From NCBI GenBank assembly GCA_903928955.1, contig CAIYTD010000267.1, positions 1-6,870 on the forward strand: a stretch of DNA of 6,870 bases, read 5' to 3'. Shown here one piece after another: positions 1 through 6,486 of this stretch. The notes beneath the pieces are model-generated. The model ran no database searches. It was not told where the DNA came from and was given only the letters and a program-made list of their open reading frames with translations. Numbering within the stretch: the stretch's first letter is position 1; every line of letters starts with the position of its first letter. This stretch comes from Oligoflexia bacterium (GTDB lineage Bacteria; Bdellovibrionota; UBA1018). A program made the translations under genes and the position numbers.

Positions 1-150
1 GATGAAACTCCATTCGGAGTCATATCGGCACAAAATCCTATAAGGATTAGGAGGGCTTCCAGTCCTCCTAATAACCTCCCGGAAAGGATGGCTTATATCC
101 CAAGCGGCCCAAGGGCCGGGGTCTTACGCCATGGCGATAAATTTAAATAA
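1..150. other. GC-richer, hairpin-dense segment with an open frame running in from the window edge
   Basis: This stretch has no confident gene call. Its base composition (72 of the first 140 bases are G or C) differs from the A/T-rich sequence that follows. It holds several inverted repeats: 7-11 with 16-20, 34-39 with 43-48, a perfect 9-bp pair 46-54 with 64-72, 105-110 with 113-118, and the palindrome 127-136. The second and third overlap and would exclude each other. Plus-strand frame 1 is open from base 1 to a TAA at 148-150 (49 codons, starting DETPFGVISAQNP and ending GDKFK), so it may be the C-terminal end of a gene entering from the left. The first residues faintly recall C-terminal self-cleaving tail or surface-protein domains, but this is not a secure match. 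A minus-strand frame is also open from the edge to about base 123. The alternative is a structured RNA; I could not match it to a known riboswitch or RNA family. Confidence 0.3.
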
Positions 151-176
151 AAAATAAAAAAAAATGGGAAACCATT
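151..176 (-). terminator. Possible rho-independent terminator for the phytochelatin-synthase-like gene
   Basis: Read on the minus strand, a short stem (bases 172-176 pairing with 163-167, four-base loop) is followed at once by a long U-rich tract from the A-run at 151-162. It lies about 55 bases past the stop codon of the minus-strand gene. The U tract is convincing but the stem is only 5 bp and A/T-rich at its base, so termination may be weak. The rest of the spacer up to 231 shows nothing else recognisable. Confidence 0.4.
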
Positions 177-231
177 AAAAGTTCAAACCCTTCTTTAAAC
201 TCTCAAGAATTTGTATTTCTCGCTTAAACCC

Positions 232-996
232 TTAACTTCCAGTATTCACAATAAGATAACCTCGGCTTAATTGCTTGGAGCTATCAGCCGTTGCCATTCC
301 CGCCATAAAAACCTCCAATGAAACCCAGTAAGGCTCAAAATACTTCCGATCTGGGTCTAGAATCAAAACTCGGCCTCTTTCTTTGTCATAAGCTCCAACG
401 GGAGCAAAATGCCCTGCTTCTGAATCATCTGTAAAGCTTTTCTGATCAAAATTAGCTATAATAAAGATTTTATCCGACATCTTCTCCAAAGCGTTTACTA
501 AATCCGATTGAGCTTGGAGCGATTTTTTATCGATATGAACCACTTTGACCGAAACCTTATCAAATCGATACTGTTTAAAAGCTACTTCCGTCACTTTTCC
601 TAATAAATCCAAACTAATACCCCATTGGCCAAAGTAACCTACAGGGCTGATCAATCGCTGCTTCCAATGATCGACATCTACTTGATCTAAAAGGTCACTT
701 TCACTGATCACAATCTCCTCTGAGTTTTTTTGAAAATGAGATCGTGCAGCATTTAAAACCATTGCTAACGTAGCGGATGAACAAGAAGCTCCCGTTTTTT
801 GAGGAATATAATAGGAAATAAGAGCCCAAAAGGCAGGGGCCGGATGCTGCGGGCTTCTAAAATATTCATTCGATAACGCTAAAGGAATTGCTTTAGGCGA
901 ACCTTTTGGACCATATTTTGGCTTTAAATCTGAACCATAAACCGCTAAAATCAAAAAAAATTGAACCAACAAAAATGACGCAATGAATTTATTCAT
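232..996 (-). CDS. Secreted phytochelatin-synthase-family cysteine peptidase
   Basis: The protein belongs to the phytochelatin synthase family, papain-like enzymes that cut the glycine from glutathione and, in eukaryotes, join gamma-Glu-Cys units into metal-binding phytochelatins. Numbering from the upstream ATG at 1011, the catalytic triad is visible: Cys77 (GASCSSATLAMVLNA), His201 (GHFAPVGAYD) and Asp219 (VLILDPDR). The 18-residue His-Asp spacing equals that of the plant and cyanobacterial enzymes as I recall them. The family C-terminal block (PYWV, then a Met-Ala-x-Ala-Asp-Ser-Ser stretch and RGYLIV) is also present. The usual CG after the nucleophile is CS here. The protein is catalytic-domain only, like the short bacterial forms, which mainly hydrolyse glutathione. 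A hydrophobic N-terminus (MNKFIASFLLVQFFLILAV) suggests export to the periplasm. I chose the ATG at 996 (254 aa) because AGGA lies 6 bases upstream; the ATG at 1011 would add five residues and overlap that site. It is divergent from the lipocalin gene. Family assignment is strong; substrate and metal role are inference. Confidence 0.88.
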   Translation of the reverse strand: MNKFIASFLLVQFFLILAVYGSDLKPKYGPKGSPKAIPLALSNEYFRSPQHPAPAFWALISYYIPQKTGASCSSATLAMVLNAARSHFQKNSEEIVISESDLLDQVDVDHWKQRLISPVGYFGQWGISLDLLGKVTEVAFKQYRFDKVSVKVVHIDKKSLQAQSDLVNALEKMSDKIFIIANFDQKSFTDDSEAGHFAPVGAYDKERGRVLILDPDRKYFEPYWVSLEVFMAGMATADSSKQLSRGYLIVNTGS

Positions 997-1002
997 AAAA
1001 AA

Positions 1003-1006
1003 TCCT
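1003..1006 (-). promoter_or_regulatory. Ribosome binding site deciding the start of the phytochelatin-synthase-like gene
   Basis: AGGA on the minus strand lies 6 bases before the ATG at 996-994. No comparable site was noted for the in-frame ATG at 1011, and starting there would place AGGA inside the coding region. This favours the shorter protein. Confidence 0.6.
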
Positions 1007-1107
1007 AACATTTATAATCACTAAAATAATATAATATTTAAATTTTTGACAAGATAGATAAAAATAGTTAGCTACAAAGCTAGAGCATTAATTGAACTAC
1101 TAATATT

Positions 1108-1111
1108 GGAG
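1108..1111 (+). promoter_or_regulatory. Ribosome binding site deciding the lipocalin start
   Basis: GGAG ends 6 bases before the ATG at 1118. The longer frame would begin at a TTG at 1106 that directly overlaps this site, so the ATG at 1118 is the better start. Confidence 0.65.
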
Positions 1112-1117
1112 ACTATT

Positions 1118-1657
1118 ATGAATAAAATATTTTATTTAATGATTACTTACTTACTCATTCACAGTAATTTCATTTGGGCAATGGGCCGTACGCAATCTCC
1201 CCCTTTAGATACAGTCCAAAATGTGGATCTGAGCCGCTACCTTGGAAAGTGGTATGAAATAGCTAGACTACCCCAGTTTTTTGAAAGAAACTGTGTGGGA
1301 GTTACAGCGGAGTATTCTCTAAAACCAGATGGAAAAATAGAAGTTAAAAATTCTTGCCGTAACAAGACATGCGATAGCCCAATATCTCAAGCCATTGCAA
1401 TGGGAAGAGTGGCAGAGCCAGGAAATGACTCCAAATTAAAAATATCTTTTTTCTTAGGTATTGAGGGAGACTACTGGATCTTGGATCTTGAGCAGAACTA
1501 TCAATATGCAGTGGTAGGAACACCTAATCGAAAAACTTTCTGGATTTTAAGCAGAACACCTACTTTATCAGATAGCATAGTTAACACCCTTATTGCTAAA
1601 TTCCAGACACAAGGATTTGCTCTCGAAAATATTATTCGTACGCAAGCTTGCGAATAA
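1118..1657 (+). CDS. Blc-type bacterial lipocalin, periplasmic
   Basis: Lipocalins are eight-stranded beta-barrels that bind lipids and other small hydrophobic ligands; E. coli Blc is an outer-membrane lipoprotein that prefers lysophospholipids. Numbering from the ATG at 1118 (179 aa), the lipocalin signature is at 43-52 (GKWYEIARLP), followed by FFERNCVGVTAEY. The later barrel strands carry YWILDLEQNY, YAVVGTP (130-136) and WILSRTP (142-148), all as in the Blc/apolipoprotein D group. Length fits the family. A hydrophobic N-terminus ending near WAMG looks like a signal peptide, but there is no lipobox cysteine, so this protein is probably soluble in the periplasm, not lipid-anchored as Blc is. 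Cysteines at 59, 80, 85 and 178 could form disulphides. A hairpin and a hydrolase gene follow on the same strand, so co-transcription is likely. The family call is firm; the ligand is unknown. Confidence 0.9.
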   Translation: MNKIFYLMITYLLIHSNFIWAMGRTQSPPLDTVQNVDLSRYLGKWYEIARLPQFFERNCVGVTAEYSLKPDGKIEVKNSCRNKTCDSPISQAIAMGRVAEPGNDSKLKISFFLGIEGDYWILDLEQNYQYAVVGTPNRKTFWILSRTPTLSDSIVNTLIAKFQTQGFALENIIRTQACE

Positions 1658-1674
1658 TTTGAATACAAAATAAA

Positions 1675-1711
1675 GGATCAGCTCAGAGCCCAAAAAATTC
1701 TGAGCTGATCC
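1675..1711 (+). repeat. Perfect 13-bp inverted repeat between the lipocalin and hydrolase genes
   Basis: Bases 1675-1687 pair perfectly with 1699-1711, enclosing an 11-base A-rich loop. The stem starts 17 bases after the lipocalin stop codon and ends 15 bases before the next ATG, just upstream of that gene's ribosome binding site (AAAGG, 1715-1719). There is no T-run after it on the plus strand (ACAAAAGG follows), so it is not a standard intrinsic terminator in that direction; on the minus strand it would be followed by TTTATTTT, although no minus-strand gene ends here. It may partly terminate or pause transcription, protect the lipocalin mRNA 3' end, or bind a regulator. Low G+C ends are absent: the stem is mixed and stable. 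Confidence 0.7.
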
Positions 1712-1726
1712 ACAAAAGGTCAAAAA

Positions 1727-2647
1727 ATGATTTTTACAAAAAATTTATTTTATTTTTTAATTTTGTCTCTTTTTCGTTATGGAATCGCAGCTGAAATGGA
1801 TTCATTGCCTACTGCCCAGTTTGAAATCCAAACAAATCACCCGGGGGCTGCCATTGATATCTATTATCCCCTTGCATTAGAATTAAAAAAATATACCACA
1901 ATCGTCATCCTTCAGGGCGGACGCATTGATAAGTCTAATTATTCCCATTTTGCTAGCTTACTAGGATCTCAAGGATTTATTGTTGCTATTGCGAATACTC
2001 CCTGGAATTTTGGTCCAATCGATTTGGGAGATTTTCCAGACACAGCCATTGTGAATCAAACCTTTCATGCAGTACTTTCGGAAGGGGCCAATGCCCAGTC
2101 ACCCCTTTTTAACAAGGTCGATCCCGACCGAATGGGACTCGTAGGCCATTCTTTTGGAGGTGTCACAGCATTAATGGCTTTAGACCTCACTTGTACTACC
2201 AGCCTTCCCTTTTGTAGAGAACCTTATCAGCGACGTCCTGAACTCCAAGCAGCAGTCGTATTGAATACAAAATCGAGCCTAGGACCTTTTTCTGTGACTT
2301 TTCATTCCAACGGGATTCCAGTGGCATTTATTGCGGGGAGTCAGGATGGAAAATCAAGCTTAACGGACGTGACTGCCACTTATCAGCTAGCTACTCCTCC
2401 GAAAGCACTCATGACTATTCAGGGAGCAAATCATTTTTGTATGACCAATCTCAATGGAGCATCAGGAGCAATTCCGGACGCTCGTTCTCCTCTGCTTTCT
2501 CAAGAAAACTGCAATCAAAAGGCCGCTTATTGGACTGCACTCTATTTGAATGCCTATCTCAACGCAAACGGTCTTGCTTATGAAACGCTTATCAAAAGCC
2601 AAAGCAATCCACCCGAGGGTATACAGATTGAATTAGATTTGAAATAG
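1727..2647 (+). CDS. Exported alpha/beta hydrolase (dienelactone hydrolase / PET-hydrolase / PAF-acetylhydrolase-like)
   Basis: This is a serine hydrolase of the alpha/beta fold, likely an esterase or lipase acting in the periplasm or outside the cell. The nucleophile elbow is GHSFGG at 140-145 (Ser142), the acid is probably Asp207 in GSQDG, and the base His236 in GANHF. An oxyanion-hole-like segment, LQGGRID, is at 62-68, and YYP at 46-48 matches the usual first strand. A signal peptide is visible, with a hydrophobic stretch at 6-20 and cleavage probably after the Ala-Ala at 21-22. Four cysteines (156, 163, 238, 262) could make disulphides that fit an exported enzyme. The start has AAAGG 7 bases upstream. 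It ends 8 nt before the TesA-type gene, so the two are probably co-transcribed. The fold and triad are clear; the substrate is not, and the subfamily could be any of those named. Confidence 0.85.
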   Translation: MIFTKNLFYFLILSLFRYGIAAEMDSLPTAQFEIQTNHPGAAIDIYYPLALELKKYTTIVILQGGRIDKSNYSHFASLLGSQGFIVAIANTPWNFGPIDLGDFPDTAIVNQTFHAVLSEGANAQSPLFNKVDPDRMGLVGHSFGGVTALMALDLTCTTSLPFCREPYQRRPELQAAVVLNTKSSLGPFSVTFHSNGIPVAFIAGSQDGKSSLTDVTATYQLATPPKALMTIQGANHFCMTNLNGASGAIPDARSPLLSQENCNQKAAYWTALYLNAYLNANGLAYETLIKSQSNPPEGIQIELDLK

Positions 2648-2655
2648 TCAATCTC

Positions 2656-3297
2656 ATGGTGCTTCCTCTTTTCATTACCCTCATCCGTTTATTGCTCTCT
2701 CCCGTTCCTGCTCAGAGTCACACTCCTATTCGCATTCTTTTTTTAGGAGATTCTTTGACAGATGGCTATGGAATCGCTCGAGAAGCAGCCTTTCCCATTT
2801 TGATCGAAAAAAAACTCAAGGCATTAGGACACCCTGAAATTGAAGTGATTCCTGCAGGTATTTCAGGATCAACCGCAGCTGGAGCGGAAAAGCGACTGAA
2901 ATGGCAAATAAACAAAAAACCCCAAATTCTCGTTTTAGAATTGGGAGCAAATGATGGATTACGCGGGCTACCTCTCTCTGAAATTAAAAGCCACTTATCT
3001 CAAACTATTACTTTAGCTCAAAAAGAACACATTGAGGTCCTACTTGTGGGTATGAAAATTCCACCCAATTATGGGAAAAAATATACCGATCATTTTGAAG
3101 CTCTTTATACTCAGCTTGCTCAGAAATTTAAAATTAAGCTCATTCCCTTTTTGCTCGAAGGGATCGCCAACCATCCAGAACTCAATCAAGAAGACCAAAT
3201 CCATCCGAATGAAAAGGGCCACCAAAAAATTGCCGATCAGGTGACTCCTTACTTAGAAAAAATGATCCTAAAATATGAAAAACACCTTAATCGCTGA
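2656..3297 (+). CDS. tesA: TesA-type GDSL/SGNH esterase (lysophospholipase L1 / acyl-CoA thioesterase I / arylesterase)
   Basis: SGNH hydrolases of this type cleave acyl esters and thioesters (lysophospholipids, acyl-CoA, aryl esters) in the periplasm. All four conserved blocks are present: Ser33 in GDSLTDGYG, Gly71 in the PAGISGSTAAG segment, Asn99 in GAND, and Asp180/His183 in DQIHPNEKGH. Length (213 aa) matches TesA. Residues 1 to about 21 form a signal peptide with cleavage near AQS-HTP. The upstream stop in this frame is at 2629 and ATG 2656 is the first ATG. No Shine-Dalgarno site is evident, so translation may be coupled to the hydrolase that ends 8 nt before. The 3' end overlaps the ABC ATPase gene by 23 nt. 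The following ybbA-ybbP pair is the classic neighbour of tesA, which strengthens the assignment. Confidence 0.92.
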   Translation: MVLPLFITLIRLLLSPVPAQSHTPIRILFLGDSLTDGYGIAREAAFPILIEKKLKALGHPEIEVIPAGISGSTAAGAEKRLKWQINKKPQILVLELGANDGLRGLPLSEIKSHLSQTITLAQKEHIEVLLVGMKIPPNYGKKYTDHFEALYTQLAQKFKIKLIPFLLEGIANHPELNQEDQIHPNEKGHQKIADQVTPYLEKMILKYEKHLNR

Positions 3298-3946
3298 AGT
3301 CAAAAATCTATCCAAGACTTATTCCCAGGCAGGCACATCCATCGAGGTACTCAAAGGCTTAGAATTTAAAATCAACGCAGGAGAAACCATTGCCATTCTA
3401 GGACAATCTGGAAGTGGGAAATCTACATTTCTCTCCCTGTTGGCAGGTTTAGATCGTCCAACACAAGGAACAGTTCTACTGAAAGGACAAAATATTTTTG
3501 ATCTCAATGAAAAAGAACTCGCCCAATTTCGAGCCCAAAATTTAGGGATTATTTTTCAGCAGTTTCATCTTATATCCTATTTAACAGCTTTAGAGAATGT
3601 CAGCTTACCCCTTGAAATAGCAGGTATTTCAAACGCTGAGAAAAAAGCAACTCAGGCACTCCAAGACGTAGGACTAGATCATCGCCTCTATCATTTACCC
3701 CAACAACTCAGCGGTGGAGAAAAGCAACGTGTAGCAATTGCTCGAGCTTTTGTCGTTCAGCCAAAACTTCTACTCGCAGACGAACCCAGTGGAAGCCTCG
3801 ATCCTAAAACAGGCCGTGAAGTTTTAGAAACCCTGTTTCAGCAAGTCCAATTGTCCCAAATGGCACTAATTTTAGTGACCCACAACGCGGGCCTTGCACA
3901 AAAATGTCATCGTCAATTACGTTTGAAAGACGGAAGATTGACCTAA
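3275..3946 (+). CDS. ybbA: ABC transporter ATPase, YbbA type (LolD/MacB family)
   Basis: This is the cytoplasmic ATPase of an ABC system of the LolD/FtsE/MacB class, which drives FtsX-like permeases for mechanotransmission or lipid and lipoprotein extraction, not bulk pore transport. All motifs are intact: Walker A GQSGSGKST (43-51), Q-loop Gln95 in IIFQQF, signature LSGGEKQR (145-152), Walker B LLLADE (165-170) with catalytic Glu170, D-loop SGSLD (172-176; usually SGNLD), and H-loop His203 in VTHN. The length of 223 aa is normal. The ATG lies inside tesA (23-nt overlap) and lacks a clear ribosome binding site, so translation is probably coupled to tesA. The permease gene starts immediately after the stop codon. 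LolD is the main alternative by sequence class, but the tesA/ybbP neighbours favour YbbA. Confidence 0.93.
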   Translation: MKNTLIAEVKNLSKTYSQAGTSIEVLKGLEFKINAGETIAILGQSGSGKSTFLSLLAGLDRPTQGTVLLKGQNIFDLNEKELAQFRAQNLGIIFQQFHLISYLTALENVSLPLEIAGISNAEKKATQALQDVGLDHRLYHLPQQLSGGEKQRVAIARAFVVQPKLLLADEPSGSLDPKTGREVLETLFQQVQLSQMALILVTHNAGLAQKCHRQLRLKDGRLT

Positions 3947-6460
3947 ATGAAAATCAAACTCGCTTTTCGAGAAATTGCACAAAATCGCAAATTTTCTGTA
4001 GCCTATATCCTCAATTTGAGTCTTGGACTTTTTGGCTTCCTTTTATTGAATAGCCTCAATGAATCGGTTCAAAAAAATTTTCAAACCCATTCTAGATCTA
4101 TTCTGACTGCTGATCTAGCGATTGCTTGTCGACGTCCGCTGGATTTACAGGAAGAAGAAAAAATTGCTCCCATTCTTAAAAAGGCAATCGCCTCCACTCA
4201 AACCATCGAGTTGTACTCGATGGTAGTCACACCTCGTGGAAGTCGTTTAGCTGAACTGATTGCAATAGAAGATCAGTACCCCCTTTATGGGGAAATCCAA
4301 CTAAAAAAAGGGGGAACGCTTCACCTCAATCAACAGCCTCTAGTTTGGATCAGCACGGAACTCGCAGCCCAGATGAACCTCCGTATCGGTGACACACTTC
4401 AGTTAGGGGCCCTTCCCCTGAGAGTCGAGGACCAAATCGGTCAGGACTCAAGGGCAAGTTGGAATGGATTTTCATTAGCTCCTAAACTCTATTTAGGAGT
4501 TTCACAGCTCCATCAGACGGGTTTACTCCGTCCTGGAAGTACTGTTTGGTACCGAAAATTTTTTAAATTTTCCTCAGAAGAGGATGTTGAAAAAGCTACA
4601 AAATTTCTGAAACAAAAATTAACCGATCCAGGAATACAAATCATTAGCCACCGCACCGCAGGAGAACAAATGGGCCGTATCTTCGCCTATTTGTCAGATT
4701 ATCTGGGGTTAGTTGCACTCGTTGGATTATTTTTAGCTTCCCTCGGAAGCTCTTACCTTTTTCAAAGCTTTCTTTCCCATCGATTAAAAGAAATCGCTAC
4801 TCTGATCAGCCTGGGTCTGCCCCCCCTCAAGGCCGCTCAAATTTATTTAGCACAAGTCACAATCCTCGGACTCGCTTCAGTCCTCGTTGCCTTCTTTGCT
4901 ACTGCGATTGCTCTCCCCATTATTGGAAAAATTCTATCTTTTCAGCTCGAGTTGCCTCTGCTTTCCCTACTCAGCACATTTCTAGTAGGAGTAGGAGCGA
5001 GTCTACTGATCTCACTTCCCTTCCTTTTTCGAATTCGATCTCTCAGCCCGACTATTCTTTTTCAAGACACTGAAACACAAATCATGGGTGAGCGCCTAGA
5101 AAGTATCCTGTCTTGTTTTCCAGCTCTTTTTTGTTTTTATCTATTGGCCGTTTGGCAGGCTCACTCATGGAAAATCGGGAGTCTTTTTTTCTTCGGACTC
5201 TGCTTTTCTAGCCTTTTTCTTGCAGCACTTGTTCCAGTAGGACTTCGCATCTTAAGGCGTCTCCCGCTCTCTAAAACTCTCTCTCTCAAATTAGCAAGTC
5301 GCTATTTGGTTCAAAATCCACGCAGCACTCTCGCTCTCTTTCTCTCTGTTGGGATTGGAGCTGTCCTAACAATCCTCATTCCACAAATGCACCAAAATAT
5401 CAAATCTGAAATCCTCGCACCTTCCGGAGCGCAGACGCCCAGCCTTTTTCTTTTTGATATTCAAGAAGATCAAGTCAACCCGTTATCTGAATTTTTAAAA
5501 TCCGAAGGCGCATCTCTCTTGCAAATCTCACCCCTGGTTCGAGCTCGACTAGAAGCAATGAATGGCAACCCCTTTCAGAAAAAATCCAAAGAAGATGCCC
5601 TTTCTACCCGAGAAGACGAACAAGAAAACCGAATGAGAAATCGGGGATTCAATCTTTCCTCCCGCGATCCACTGAGCGAATCGGAAGTGATTACGTCTGG
5701 AAAACCTTTTTCAGGAAAATACCTCAAATCAACCTCGAAGATTCCTGAAATTTCTGTCGAACGCACCTATGCCAAGACTCTTGGCATGCATCTCGGTGAT
5801 GTTCTTCAATTTGATGTCCAAGGTACTCCTATTTTAGGAAAAATTGTTAATTTTAGAAAAGTGAGATGGACTAGCTTTCAACCCAATTTTTTCATTCAAT
5901 TTCAATCAGGAGTTCTCGATGACGCTCCAAAAACCTACCTTGCAACCATTGGAAAACTCAACATTCCTGATCGAGCGCGAATTCAAAATAAAATGATCCA
6001 ACAATTCTCTAATATTTCAGTGGTAGACGTATCTTCTCTGATCCAACGAATGCTGGAACTCTTCGAGCAACTGTCTGGGGCGCTCCAACTCATGGCTCTT
6101 CTTTCAGTCATTACGGGCAACATGGTCTTATTTTCAATCAGTCGACATCAAGCCCAAACTCGGCAGAGAGAAGTTCAACTTCTCAAGGTATTAGGAGCAA
6201 AAATTCGCCTCATCGAACAAACGCATTGGATTGAATTCGGAGGCATAGGCCTCTTAGCCTCACTCTTCGGGGCAGCAGTCAGTATAGCATTCAGTTGGCT
6301 CATTTCAGCTTTCCTCTTCGATTCGTCTTGGAGTTTTTCTTGGCTACTTCCGGTTAAAATCATTTTTGGAATGACTCTCATTACCTCGATAACTACCTCA
6401 TGGGCCATGCGTAAAACCCTGAATGAAAAACCCCTTTCGCTTTTAAACCAAGGGGAGTAG
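3947..6460 (+). CDS. ybbP: ABC transporter permease, YbbP type (FtsX/MacB-like, ten transmembrane helices)
   Basis: This is the inner-membrane permease paired with the ATPase upstream. It is 837 aa, close to E. coli YbbP. The layout by eye is one helix (about 17-35), a first periplasmic domain (about 40-245), three helices (about 251-275, 300-327, 338-361), two helices (about 388-404, 410-432), a helix at 460-480, a second periplasmic domain (about 485-705), and three C-terminal helices (about 710-732, 764-790, 800-822). This is the duplicated FtsX core with ten helices, each half holding a MacB-like periplasmic domain. Family-typical segments include FRKVRWTSFQPNFF (636-649) followed by DDAPKTYLAT, and REVQLLKVLGA (741-751) as the cytoplasmic coupling region. 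The ATG follows the ybbA stop directly, with GGAAG 10 bases upstream. In this type of complex the permease is thought to hand hydrophobic substrates to the periplasmic TesA partner; substrate identity here is unknown. Confidence 0.93.
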   Translation: MKIKLAFREIAQNRKFSVAYILNLSLGLFGFLLLNSLNESVQKNFQTHSRSILTADLAIACRRPLDLQEEEKIAPILKKAIASTQTIELYSMVVTPRGSRLAELIAIEDQYPLYGEIQLKKGGTLHLNQQPLVWISTELAAQMNLRIGDTLQLGALPLRVEDQIGQDSRASWNGFSLAPKLYLGVSQLHQTGLLRPGSTVWYRKFFKFSSEEDVEKATKFLKQKLTDPGIQIISHRTAGEQMGRIFAYLSDYLGLVALVGLFLASLGSSYLFQSFLSHRLKEIATLISLGLPPLKAAQIYLAQVTILGLASVLVAFFATAIALPIIGKILSFQLELPLLSLLSTFLVGVGASLLISLPFLFRIRSLSPTILFQDTETQIMGERLESILSCFPALFCFYLLAVWQAHSWKIGSLFFFGLCFSSLFLAALVPVGLRILRRLPLSKTLSLKLASRYLVQNPRSTLALFLSVGIGAVLTILIPQMHQNIKSEILAPSGAQTPSLFLFDIQEDQVNPLSEFLKSEGASLLQISPLVRARLEAMNGNPFQKKSKEDALSTREDEQENRMRNRGFNLSSRDPLSESEVITSGKPFSGKYLKSTSKIPEISVERTYAKTLGMHLGDVLQFDVQGTPILGKIVNFRKVRWTSFQPNFFIQFQSGVLDDAPKTYLATIGKLNIPDRARIQNKMIQQFSNISVVDVSSLIQRMLELFEQLSGALQLMALLSVITGNMVLFSISRHQAQTRQREVQLLKVLGAKIRLIEQTHWIEFGGIGLLASLFGAAVSIAFSWLISAFLFDSSWSFSWLLPVKIIFGMTLITSITTSWAMRKTLNEKPLSLLNQGE

Positions 6461-6486
6461 TATCCGATCTACAGAGGCTACTATTC

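Larger units (their letters stand above)
997..1117. promoter_or_regulatory. Divergent A/T-rich intergenic region with candidate promoters
   Basis: Two divergent genes must be transcribed from this short region. On the plus strand there are two exact TATAAT hexamers (1013-1018 and 1030-1035), both without a good -35 at normal spacing, and an exact TTGACA (1046-1051) whose 17-bp-spaced -10 (TAGCTA, 1069-1074) is poor. The minus strand has TATATT (1033-1028), also without a good partner. TTGACA overlaps a minus-strand TTGTCA. A small hairpin, TAGCT-ACAA-AGCTA (1069-1082), lies in the probable leader of the lipocalin mRNA or could be an operator. No single promoter can be chosen by eye. Confidence 0.4.

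Noticed and set aside
1..150. Known riboswitch, tmRNA, RNase P RNA, SRP RNA or 6S RNA
   Set aside because: None of the conserved core sequences of these RNAs that I know could be found on either strand.
1106..1117. TTG start at 1106 for the lipocalin
   Set aside because: The TTG overlaps the GGAG ribosome binding site that serves the ATG at 1118.
3040..3225. Minus-strand open frame of 61 codons inside tesA
   Set aside because: It lies wholly antisense to a gene with intact SGNH motifs and has no ribosome binding site or family resemblance.
3319..3507. Minus-strand open frame of 62 codons inside ybbA
   Set aside because: It is antisense to the Walker A region of a clear ABC ATPase; the open frame is a by-product of that coding sequence.
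5575..5766. Minus-strand open frame of 63 codons inside ybbP
   Set aside because: It is antisense to the second periplasmic domain of YbbP, which reads through without disruption.
6175..6408. Minus-strand open frame of 77 codons over the ybbP 3' end
   Set aside because: It is antisense to the last transmembrane helices of YbbP and shows no recognisable protein features.
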